From: DASYYE01 sp035946955
GTDB taxonomy: Bacteria; Actinomycetota; Actinomycetes; Streptosporangiales; Streptosporangiaceae
NCBI GenBank assembly: GCA_035946955.1
Contig: DASYYE010000062.1
Location: 1 to 30,160, forward strand
DNA length: 30,160 nt
Direction of reading: 5' to 3'
Both the position numbers and the translations under genes were made by a program. Of the stretch, positions 15,253 to 22,100 are shown piece by piece. Numbering within the stretch: position 1 is the stretch's first letter; each line of letters opens with the position of its first letter. Below the pieces are notes generated by a model, which ran no database searches, was not told where the DNA came from, and saw only the letters and a program-made list of their open reading frames with translations.

Positions 15253-15813
15253 GTGAGCCGGCGTGACGAGGAGTTCACGGACTACGTGACCGTGCGCCTG
15301 GCCTCGCTGCGGCGCGTCGCCTACCTGCTATGCCAGGAACGGCACCATGCCGACGACCTGGTCCAGTCAGCGCTCACCAAGTTGTACGTGCACTGGGGCA
15401 GGGCACGGGCGGCCGACAGCACCGACGCCTACCTGCGGACCATCCTGGTCAGGGAATTCTTGCAGGAACGGCGTTCTGGCTGGGCCAAGCGGGTCAGGTT
15501 GGATGCCGAGCCGGAGGCCGGCCGGGGCGCTGGTGTGCCCGCGGACTGGGAGGTGGAGGTCGACCTGCGCGCCGCACTGGCCCGGCTGCCGCGGGGGCAG
15601 CGGGCCGCGCTGGTGCTGCGGTTCTACTGCGACCTGACCATCGAGCAAGCGGCCGAACTGCTCGGCTGCTCGCCGGGGACGGTCAAGAGCCAGACCAGCA
15701 GAGGGCTCGAGTCACTGCGCCGCCGGCATGAGGCGGGCGCGTTCACACATGAAGGCCGGCCGGCCCGCATAGTCAACCAGCCGGGGAGTTCGGAGGTGCC
15801 CAACCATGGATGA
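15253..15813 (+). CDS. SigE-family RNA polymerase sigma factor, module 1
   Basis: This is an extracytoplasmic-function sigma factor of the SigE family, 186 residues. It should direct RNA polymerase to a specific promoter set. Region 2 covers about 8-75 (FTDYVTVRLASLRRVAYLLC, then HHADDLVQSALTKLYVHWGR). Region 4 covers about 105-160 (LRAALARLPRGQRAALVLRF, then the helix-turn-helix LTIEQAAELLGCSPGTVKSQ). The GTG at 15253 is preceded by GGCAGG. The end of the gene contains ATGGATGA, where the ATG starts the propeller gene and the TGA ends the sigma gene, so the two are translationally coupled. It is close in sequence and identical in length to the second sigma factor (18503-19063). No zinc-type anti-sigma gene is present. 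Confidence 0.93.
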   Translation: MSRRDEEFTDYVTVRLASLRRVAYLLCQERHHADDLVQSALTKLYVHWGRARAADSTDAYLRTILVREFLQERRSGWAKRVRLDAEPEAGRGAGVPADWEVEVDLRAALARLPRGQRAALVLRFYCDLTIEQAAELLGCSPGTVKSQTSRGLESLRRRHEAGAFTHEGRPARIVNQPGSSEVPNHG

Positions 15814-16957
15814 GCCGGGGGTGCGTGCCCTGCTGGCACGCATGGCGTCCAGCGAGCCACCGCCGCCGCAGGTGGACATCACTACGGCAGCTCGCAACCA
15901 GGGGCGCCGCAGGCTCCGCTGGCGCCGCGCTGGCCTGGGCGCCGTCCCGCTGGCCGCCTCCGCTGTCGCCGCTATCGGGTTGATCGTCACCGGTGCGGTC
16001 CCGTTCAGCCTGGCCGGTGGGCACCTTGGGCGGCCGGCGGACAACGGCAGGGATCCTACGGCCTATGTCACTTTCGGCACTTCGGACGTGCTCCCGGTCA
16101 ACCTGGTGACGAGGGAGCCGGGCAAGCCGATCAGGCTGGACATGGAGATCCAGTCAGTGGTGACCGCGCCTGACGGGAGGACTGTCTACGTTGGCGCTAG
16201 CAACATGGAGGGTAGCGACACGGCTGTCATACCGATCTCGACGGCCACTGATGTTCCCGGGAGGCCGATCCGGGCTGGGCGGAGTCCCAGAGTGACCGCA
16301 TTCACCCCCAATGGGAGAACCATGGTCGACGGCGGGTGGAACACCGTGTGGCTGACATCGATGGCTACCGGTGCGATCGAGAAGCGGATCAACGTGGGCT
16401 TTCCGCTATCGGCTGCTGTCACGCCTGACGGCATGACCGCCTACGTGGGGACCGACCCTAACTCAGTGACACCCGTCACTCTTGCCACGGGCACGCTCGG
16501 AAAGCCGGTCAAGGTTGGCCAAACGCCCATGGCCATAACGATCACTCCAGATGGTCAGACCGTCTACGTCATCAGTGATCGCTCTGCCACTGTGACGCCG
16601 ATCTCGACGGCCACCAACACACCCGGGAGGCCGATCAAGATCCCTCGGGGCGACAGCATGCCCATCGATGCCGTCATCACGCCGGACGGCAGGACGCTCT
16701 ACGTGATGACGGGCACCAACGTTGTCCCGATCTCCACGGCCACCAACAAGGCCGGGAAGCCGATCCGCATCGGGAACCAGCCGAACTTGGACGGCATCTC
16801 GGCGGGCATCGCAATCACACCGGACGGCAAGTGGCTTTACGCCACGACCAGCAGCGCACTGATCCCGATCTCGACAGCCACCAACAGACCCGGAAGGCCG
16901 ATCAGGATCCCCACCAGGTTCTGGCAGCAACTCGGCCAGATCGCGATCGCGCCATGA
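15806..16957 (+). CDS. membrane-anchored YVTN-type beta-propeller protein, module 1 (probable sigma-factor partner)
   Basis: This 383-residue protein has a short cytoplasmic head (1-42, including VRALLARMASS and the basic GRRRLRWRRAG), one transmembrane helix (about 43-67) and an extracellular propeller. I count seven blades, each with a core like ITPDGxTxYV and a linker like PISTATNTPGRPIKI; the last strand IAIAP ends the protein. This matches the YVTN beta-propeller repeat pattern. The head overlaps the sigma gene by 8 bp and has no His/Cys zinc motif, unlike classical anti-sigma factors. The role as a membrane sensor that holds the sigma factor is inference from coupling and topology. The propeller could bind a wall component or another protein. 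Confidence 0.85.
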   Translation: MDEPGVRALLARMASSEPPPPQVDITTAARNQGRRRLRWRRAGLGAVPLAASAVAAIGLIVTGAVPFSLAGGHLGRPADNGRDPTAYVTFGTSDVLPVNLVTREPGKPIRLDMEIQSVVTAPDGRTVYVGASNMEGSDTAVIPISTATDVPGRPIRAGRSPRVTAFTPNGRTMVDGGWNTVWLTSMATGAIEKRINVGFPLSAAVTPDGMTAYVGTDPNSVTPVTLATGTLGKPVKVGQTPMAITITPDGQTVYVISDRSATVTPISTATNTPGRPIKIPRGDSMPIDAVITPDGRTLYVMTGTNVVPISTATNKAGKPIRIGNQPNLDGISAGIAITPDGKWLYATTSSALIPISTATNRPGRPIRIPTRFWQQLGQIAIAP

Positions 16958-17019
16958 CCCGGCGCCGTGGAAGGGCTGGGCACCCGTCAAGTGGCGGGGA
17001 GCCGCTGCCGCTGTCGTGA

Positions 17020-17101
17020 ACCGGACAGGCTGGCGGGCTCGTCCATGCAACGAGGATCAGGTCCGCACGCATCCCATGGTCATGCGACAACCACAACAGC
17101 A
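17020..17101 (+). promoter_or_regulatory. diverged copy of the module upstream element
   Basis: This stretch resembles the region ahead of both sigma genes: CCGGACAGG then CTGG, TGCAACG, GCATCCCATGGTCATG (18471-18476 has GGTCATG in the same order), and CGACAACCACAAC followed by AGCAGGCTG (15244-15250 has CAGGCTG). Small gaps are needed, so it is a decayed or altered copy. It shows that a sigma gene once stood here. Confidence 0.5.
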
Positions 17102-18299
17102 GGCTGGCGACCTCGTCCAGTCGGCGGCCACCACCCTGCACACGTACCGGACCAGGGCACTTGCGGCGGCCGTACCCGCCGTAGCCGCAGCCGCTCTGCT
17201 GGTCAGCGGCACCTCCGCGCCCGCACCGGGGCCGGGCGGAGGAACCAGCCGACCGGCCGCAGGTCCGCCACGGGTGACCGCCTACGTCACCACCTTTGTC
17301 GGCAGGGCAGTGACGCCGATCACGGCCGCTACGAACACCCCGGGCAAGCCGATCAAGGTCGACAAGGCGCCCACATCGATTGTGTCCACCCCCGACGGCA
17401 GCAAGATCTACGTCTACAGCATGCTGAAGCACACGGTGACGCCGGTCACTACCGCTACCAACACAGCCGGAACGCCTATCAAGGCACAGGACTGTGGCGC
17501 GGGCTACCAGGCCATGGCTATCACGCCGGACGGCAAGACCCTCTATGTCGCCGACTGCCAGGGCAACACGGTGACGCCGATCTCCACCGCCACGGACATG
17601 CTCGGCAAGCCGATCCACGTCGGATCGGGCACATGGGCGCTCGCTGTCTCACCCAACGGCAAGACCCTGTGGGTGGCGTGCAACGCCAGCAGCGGAGCAG
17701 GCAGGGTGGTGCCGGTCTCGACCGCCACCAACACGGCGGGCAAGCCGATCATGGCCGCGAGGAACCTGACCCTGATCGCCATCACGCCCGATGGCAGGAC
17801 GGTCTACGTTGCTGACGAGAACAACGACACGGTGGTGCCGGTGACGACCGCCACCGACACAGCAGGCCCCGCGATCAAGCTCCCGAAACTGGACCTCCCG
17901 GACTGGATCGCGGTCACACCGGACAGCAAGACGGCCTATGTGGTCACCGAAGGGGGCAAGGTGGTGCCGATCTCCACCGCCACCAACACAGCAGGCCCGC
18001 CGATCAAGGTCGGTACGGAATCCAACATGATCGCGGTCACCCCTGACGGCCGCACCGCCTACGTCACAGACGAGGGCTCCAACGCTGTGGTGCCCATCTC
18101 GACCGCCACCAACACGGCGGGCCCGCTGATCAAGGTCGGAAAGACGCCGTTTTGGATCGCGTTCACGCCGGATGGCAAGACCGCCTACGTCTCCAATGAC
18201 GGCTCCGATACGGTAACGCCGATCTCGACCGCCACCAACACGCCCGGCCCGCCGATCAAGGTTGGCCGCTTGCCCGGTCCGATCACAGTCATCCCCTGA
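17076..18299 (+). CDS. YVTN-type beta-propeller protein with N-terminal sigma remnant, middle module
   Basis: This protein is about 407 residues if started at ATG 17076 (ATG 17082 and GTG 17016 are alternatives; no good ribosome site marks any of them). The N-terminus includes the sigma-factor remnant DLVQSA, then a hydrophobic span (ALAAAVPAVAAAALLVSG), a Pro/Gly linker and a propeller. I count eight repeats of the type ITPDGKTLYV / PISTATNTAGPPIKV, one more than the flanking modules, and the repeats are more uniform than theirs. The basic RRRLRWRR head of the other two membrane proteins is absent. It probably still reaches the membrane or exterior but no longer has a sigma gene of its own. 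The protein ends ITVIP. Confidence 0.75.
   Translation: MVMRQPQQQAGDLVQSAATTLHTYRTRALAAAVPAVAAAALLVSGTSAPAPGPGGGTSRPAAGPPRVTAYVTTFVGRAVTPITAATNTPGKPIKVDKAPTSIVSTPDGSKIYVYSMLKHTVTPVTTATNTAGTPIKAQDCGAGYQAMAITPDGKTLYVADCQGNTVTPISTATDMLGKPIHVGSGTWALAVSPNGKTLWVACNASSGAGRVVPVSTATNTAGKPIMAARNLTLIAITPDGRTVYVADENNDTVVPVTTATDTAGPAIKLPKLDLPDWIAVTPDSKTAYVVTEGGKVVPISTATNTAGPPIKVGTESNMIAVTPDGRTAYVTDEGSNAVVPISTATNTAGPLIKVGKTPFWIAFTPDGKTAYVSNDGSDTVTPISTATNTPGPPIKVGRLPGPITVIP
17103..17171 (+). pseudogene. 69-nt remnant of a SigE-family sigma gene fused to the middle propeller gene
   Basis: These 69 nt align without gaps to sigma module 1 from 15349, with 49 of 69 bases identical by hand count. They encode AGDLVQSAATTLHTYRTRAL in place of ADDLVQSALTKLYVHWGRAR (residues 33-52 of sigma 1). 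The first 32 codons, all of region 4 and the start of the downstream membrane gene are missing. The remnant is in frame with the middle propeller. Confidence 0.7.
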
Positions 18300-18327
18300 C
18301 CAGACCGGTCATCCCCTGACGAGACCA
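18288..18327 (+). repeat. 20-bp tandem duplication spanning the middle propeller stop
   Basis: GTCATCCCCTGACCAGACCG is followed directly by a second unit differing at two positions. The first unit contains the TGA stop of the propeller gene. The remainder of the 18300-18427 gap shows no gene. Confidence 0.85.
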
Positions 18328-18427
18328 AGTCGCAGTGGGTGGCGCCTGGAGCCGTACCTCCTCGGCGTCACCCGCCGCGCTCTTGCCTGGCCGATCACAT
18401 CCCTGGCGCGACCCGGACAGGACTGGA

Positions 18428-18502
18428 GGCTGACATTGGCAACGGAAAGCGGCACTGCATGCATCCCTTGGTCATGAGTGGACACGGAAACGGCGAGCTG
18501 AG
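18428..18502 (+). promoter_or_regulatory. conserved upstream element of sigma/propeller module 2
   Basis: This is the counterpart of 15178-15252, colinear and at identical spacing from the sigma start codon. GGCTGAC, GGCAAC, AAAGCGGCAC, GCATGCATC, GTCATG and GACACGGAAACGGC are the clear blocks. It probably holds the promoter and untranslated leader of sigma module 2. Confidence 0.6.
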
Positions 18503-19063
18503 GTGAGCCGACGTGACGACGACTTCACGGACTACGTGAAGTTGCGCCTGACTTCACTGCATCGCGTCGCCGTCCTGCTCTGCCAGGACTGGCACCGTGC
18601 CGACGACCTGGTCCAGTCGACGATCACCAAGCTGTACGTGCACTGGGGCAAGGCGCGGGCGGCCGACAACACCGACGCCTACGTGCGGGCCATGCTCGTC
18701 AGGGAGTTCCTCCAAGAGCGGCGGACCGGGTGGGCTAAACGGGTCCGGCTGGCCGCCGAGCCGCAGGACGACCAGTGCGTGACGGCACGAGCAGACACGG
18801 AGGCCGAGGTCGACCTGCGCGCCGCCCTGGCCCGGCTGCCTCATAAGCAGCGCGCCACGCTGGTCCTCCGCTTTTACTGCGACCTGAGCGTCGAGCAAGC
18901 GGCCGAACTGCTCGGCTGCTCACCCGGCACGGTCAAGAGCCAGACCGCTAGAGGCCTCGACTCATTACGCCGTTCGCCCGAAGTCGGCGCATTCCTGCAA
19001 GAGAAACGGCCACCGGGCACAGTCGGTAAGGCCGAGCCTTCGGAGGTACCAACCAATGGATGA
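18503..19063 (+). CDS. SigE-family RNA polymerase sigma factor, module 2
   Basis: This is a second ECF sigma factor of the SigE family, 186 residues, paralogous to 15253-15813 along its whole length. Region 2 includes FTDYVKLRLTSLHRVAVLLC and ADDLVQSTITKLYVHWGKAR; region 4 includes LPHKQRATLVLRFYCDL and the helix-turn-helix VEQAAELLGCSPGTVKSQ. The recognition helix region (GCSPGTVKSQT) is the same in both paralogues, so overlapping promoter recognition is likely (inference). The linker between regions 2 and 4 is the most diverged part. The GTG at 18503 has GAGCTGAGG just before it. Its stop lies in ATGGATGA, giving the same 8-bp overlap with a membrane propeller gene. Confidence 0.93.
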   Translation: MSRRDDDFTDYVKLRLTSLHRVAVLLCQDWHRADDLVQSTITKLYVHWGKARAADNTDAYVRAMLVREFLQERRTGWAKRVRLAAEPQDDQCVTARADTEAEVDLRAALARLPHKQRATLVLRFYCDLSVEQAAELLGCSPGTVKSQTARGLDSLRRSPEVGAFLQEKRPPGTVGKAEPSEVPTNG

Positions 19064-20480
19064 GACGGGAGTGCGCGCTCTGCTGGCGCACGTGGCATCC
19101 GACGGACGACCCCCTCATGTGGATATCGCTGCGGCCCGCGACCTCGGCCGGCGCAGACTGCGCTGGCGCCGTGCTGGCCTGAGCGCGGCACCGCTGGCCC
19201 TGTCAGCCGCTGTCGTGCTGGTCCTCACCGGCACCATCCCGTTCAGCCTGGCTGTCCGGCCCGGTCGGCCATCCGGTACCGGCCAGAAGGAGACCGCTTA
19301 TGTCGTGCTGGCGGGCCCGCCCGCGACCGTGGTGCCGATCAGCCTCTCCGACCGCCACGTGGGACAGCCGATCGTGATTGGGGGAACCGCCATACCGATC
19401 GTCCTCACCCCAGACGGCCGAACCGCCTACATCGGCACCACCGTGGGTTACACCAGCCGGGCCATGGTGGTCCCGGTCTCGCTCGCCACAGGCACACACG
19501 GGACACCCATTACACCGGGAGGAGACTCCGACGCGATGGCGATCACGCCGAACGGCAAGACCCTGTTCGTCGGGGGTGCGGGCAATACGGTGGTGCCGAT
19601 ATCGACCGCCACCGGTGCCCAGGGAGCACCGATCAAGGTCGCAGGGGTACCCCGGGCGATCGCGATCACACCGGACGGCCTGACTGCCTATGTCCTCAGC
19701 GGGGGACCCCAGCATGTCCATTCCGCCGCGGGCCCGGTCACACTTCAAACCGGCCCCGGCACGGTGACACCGATCACGATCGCCACCGACTCCCCCGGGC
19801 AGCCGATCAGGGTGGGCGACAACCCGGTGAGCATCAGGATCGCACCGGACGGTAAGACCGCCTACGTCGTCAACACCGGCTCCGCCACGGTGACCCCCAT
19901 CACAACGGCCACCAATACCCCAGAACAGCCGATCAAGTTCAACAGCCAGGGGGAACTCCTCGACGCAGCCGTCACTCCCGATAGCAAGACCCTCTACGTC
20001 ATCAACGCGGGCACAGTGGTGCCGGTTGCGACCGCCACGGAATCACCGGGTAAGCCCATCTTCATCGGGAACCGGGGAGGGGGAGGCTGGGCGATCGGCA
20101 TTGCGGTCGCACCGGATGGCAAGACCGTCTACGTCACGGCCGTCGACCCCAACCGGGTGGTGCCGATCGCGACGGCCACGGACAAGCCCGGGAGGCCGAT
20201 CAGGGTCAGCGGCGGGACCGGCATCCAGCAGATCGCGGTCGCATCCGTGCCAGCGCCTGAAGTGCCGTCAATGTCACAGCAGACCCCGCCCCAGCCCACC
20301 AGCAGCCCGCAGCCACCAGCGAGGATCCAGAAACTGTTCGACTGCCGGTCGCACCGTATGGCGCGGCCCGCACCCGGCTATCCCAGGAGTCAACTCCGCG
20401 CTGCCCTACGGCGGTGCGCGGCGCTGGGATCCTTCAGGGCGGCGGCGCGAAGGTCGGCACGAGGTAACCATGGCGGGTAA
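19056..20480 (+). CDS. membrane-anchored YVTN-type beta-propeller protein, module 2, with aberrant C-terminus
   Basis: This 474-residue protein is laid out like the module-1 membrane protein: cytoplasmic head (VRALLAHVASDG, then GRRRLRWRRAG), a transmembrane helix (about 41-65) and seven propeller blades, the last with DKPGRPIRV and then QQIAVASV at about 395-400. The first and last strands would close a seven-blade ring. About 75 extra residues follow: a Pro/Gln/Ser linker (PTSSPQPPARIQ) and an Arg-rich segment with no propeller pattern. Frame comparison suggests that this segment is decayed propeller DNA read partly out of frame (see 20340-20609). The 8-bp overlap with sigma module 2 argues for a partnership. 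Confidence 0.85.
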   Translation: MDETGVRALLAHVASDGRPPHVDIAAARDLGRRRLRWRRAGLSAAPLALSAAVVLVLTGTIPFSLAVRPGRPSGTGQKETAYVVLAGPPATVVPISLSDRHVGQPIVIGGTAIPIVLTPDGRTAYIGTTVGYTSRAMVVPVSLATGTHGTPITPGGDSDAMAITPNGKTLFVGGAGNTVVPISTATGAQGAPIKVAGVPRAIAITPDGLTAYVLSGGPQHVHSAAGPVTLQTGPGTVTPITIATDSPGQPIRVGDNPVSIRIAPDGKTAYVVNTGSATVTPITTATNTPEQPIKFNSQGELLDAAVTPDSKTLYVINAGTVVPVATATESPGKPIFIGNRGGGGWAIGIAVAPDGKTVYVTAVDPNRVVPIATATDKPGRPIRVSGGTGIQQIAVASVPAPEVPSMSQQTPPQPTSSPQPPARIQKLFDCRSHRMARPAPGYPRSQLRAALRRCAALGSFRAAARRSARGNHGG

Positions 20481-20609
20481 GCCGGTCAGAGTCAGGCAGG
20501 AACCAATATCAAGATTTGGCTGGCTGACGGTGCCAGCAGAACCGGCCTGGCAGGTGCGATCAACGTGCCATCACGGCGCGGCGTCGCCGATATCGCTGTC
20601 ACACCCTGA
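20340..20609 (+). pseudogene. decayed propeller sequence with a relict C-terminal blade
   Basis: Fragments of the propeller pattern appear in shifting frames. STAGRTVWRG (about 20341-20370) resembles TPDGRTVYVG. MAGKPVRVRQEP (20470-20505) resembles TAGKPIKVGQxP. The stretch 20532-20606 reads ASRTGLAGAINVP and then GVADIAVTP before a TGA, like the ends IAIAP and ITVIP of the intact proteins. This last piece is in the same frame as the module-2 gene but beyond its stop. I read it as the remains of either the original end of that gene or a fourth module. Confidence 0.5.
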
Positions 20610-20732
20610 TCCCCGCGGCCCGGGCGGCACGCATCCAGGAGCCACGTGCTCCGGCTGCCCGATCCGCCCACCGCTGGGGTAAGGGGAGCCTGGGACGGGT
20701 ACTGCGAGTGGAGGTTGGCGACACGCGGTAGC

Positions 20733-20756
20733 CGGGTTGCCTGCTCCCGCAACCCG
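20733..20756 (+). promoter_or_regulatory. perfect inverted repeat immediately upstream of hutI ribosome site
   Basis: CGGGTTGC and GCAACCCG form an 8-bp perfect stem around an 8-nt loop. The right arm abuts the GAGGGA ribosome site (20756-20761) of hutI. It could be a repressor operator or an RNA hairpin that affects translation. The remainder of 20610-20732 shows no gene. Confidence 0.5.
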
Positions 20757-20766
20757 AGGGACTAAC

Positions 20767-21969
20767 GTGACGCTAGTGGCTGCGCTCATCACAAACATCG
20801 GCGAGCTCGTCACCAACTCGCCGAGCGAGGGCATTGCTGGGCCGGGGCCGTTCGCTGCCATCACAGACGCGGCGCTCGTCATCGAAGGCGGCCGTGTCGT
20901 CTGGACCGGCCCGGCGTCACGGGCACCTGGCGCTGACATCAGGACCGACTGCGGTGGGGCCGCGGTGCTGCCCGGGTTTGTGGACTCCCACGCGCACCTG
21001 GTGTTCGCGGGAGAGCGCAGCGGTGAGTTCGCGGCCCGGATGGCGGGGCAGCCCTACCAGGCGGGCGGCATCCAGTCCACGGTCGCGGCCACCCGCGAGG
21101 CCACTGACACCGAGTTGCTGGCCAGTGCGCGCCGCCTGGCGGCCGAGATGCTCCGCCAGGGGACGACGACATTCGAGTGCAAGTCCGGGTATGGGCTCAC
21201 CCTCCCCGACGAACGCCGCAGCGTGGCGGTGGCTGCCGAGGTGACGCCGGAGGTGACGTTCCTCGGCGCGCATGTGGTGCCGCCGGAGTTCGCCGACGAC
21301 CCCGACGGCTATGTGGGCCTGGTGTCCGGTCCGATGCTCGCGGCATGCATGCCCTATGCCCGCTGGGTGGACGTGTTCTGCGAGCGGGGGGCGTTCGATG
21401 CGGACCAGTCGCGGACCGTGCTCACGGCCGGGCAGTCGGCCGGGCTGGGCGCGCGGGTGCATGCCAACCAGCTAGGCCATGGACCTGGGGTCCAGCTCGC
21501 CGTGGAGCTCGGTGCCGCCTCGGCCGACCACTGCACCTACCTGACCGACGCCGACGTCGACGCCCTGGCCAGCAGCGCCACCGTCGCGACCCTGCTGCCC
21601 GGCGTCGAGTTCTCGACCCGCAGTCCCTATCCGGACGCCCGCCGCCTGCTCGGCGCGGGCGCGACCGTGGCGCTGGCCACGGACTGCAACCCCGGATCCT
21701 GCTTCACCTCGAGCATGGCGCTGTGCATCGCCCTGGCCGTGCGGGAGATGCACATGACGACCCAGGAGGCCACCTGGGCGGCCACCGCGGGCGGGGCGCT
21801 GGCCCTGCGGCGTGCCGACATCGGCCATCTCGGCGTCGGCGCCCGGGCTGACTTCGTCCTCCTGGACGCGCCGTCCCACACCTACCTGGCCTACCGCCCA
21901 GGCGTCCCCCAGGTCACCGCCGTCTGGCAGTCCGGAGCGCTGGTTGCCCGCCGCCCGCACACCGGCTGA
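20767..21969 (+). CDS. hutI: imidazolonepropionase
   Basis: HutI hydrolyses 4-imidazolone-5-propanoate to N-formimidoyl-L-glutamate, the third step of histidine degradation, with a metal ion in a TIM barrel. The 400-residue protein shows LPGFVDSHAHLVFAGER (metal H75/H77), YQAGGIQSTVAATR, the family-typical FECKSGYGL, VHANQLG, SADHCTYL and ALATDCNPGSCFT with the metal aspartate. GTG 20767 is chosen because GAGGGA lies 5 nt upstream; a frame to 20737 has no supporting signal. It is separated from hutF by the 5.6-kb sigma/propeller array and so probably has its own promoter. It is followed by a strong hairpin terminator. Confidence 0.96.
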   Translation: MTLVAALITNIGELVTNSPSEGIAGPGPFAAITDAALVIEGGRVVWTGPASRAPGADIRTDCGGAAVLPGFVDSHAHLVFAGERSGEFAARMAGQPYQAGGIQSTVAATREATDTELLASARRLAAEMLRQGTTTFECKSGYGLTLPDERRSVAVAAEVTPEVTFLGAHVVPPEFADDPDGYVGLVSGPMLAACMPYARWVDVFCERGAFDADQSRTVLTAGQSAGLGARVHANQLGHGPGVQLAVELGAASADHCTYLTDADVDALASSATVATLLPGVEFSTRSPYPDARRLLGAGATVALATDCNPGSCFTSSMALCIALAVREMHMTTQEATWAATAGGALALRRADIGHLGVGARADFVLLDAPSHTYLAYRPGVPQVTAVWQSGALVARRPHTG

Positions 21970-22061
21970 CCGTTCACACTCCGGCAGGGTCCATCCGAAT
22001 TGAGGACGGAAAAGAACCGGCGTGTCGGACCGCGTACGGTGCGCTGGACCCAGGCAGAATA

Positions 22062-22100
22062 AGAGAGGCCCCTCCACGTATGGGATGGAGGGGCCTCTCT
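22062..22100 (+). terminator. strong intrinsic hairpin terminator downstream of hutI
   Basis: AGAGAGGCCCCTCCA (22062-22076) pairs perfectly over 15 bp with 22086-22100, around a 9-nt loop. No U-tract follows, as is usual in actinomycetes. It lies about 90 bp beyond the hutI stop and could act in both directions. Confidence 0.88.

Noticed and set aside
16560..18260. Repeated GCCACCAACAC-type units that look like a DNA repeat array
   Set aside because: Units are spaced at protein-blade distance, differ in sequence and encode propeller linkers; there are no CRISPR-like equal spacers or cas genes.
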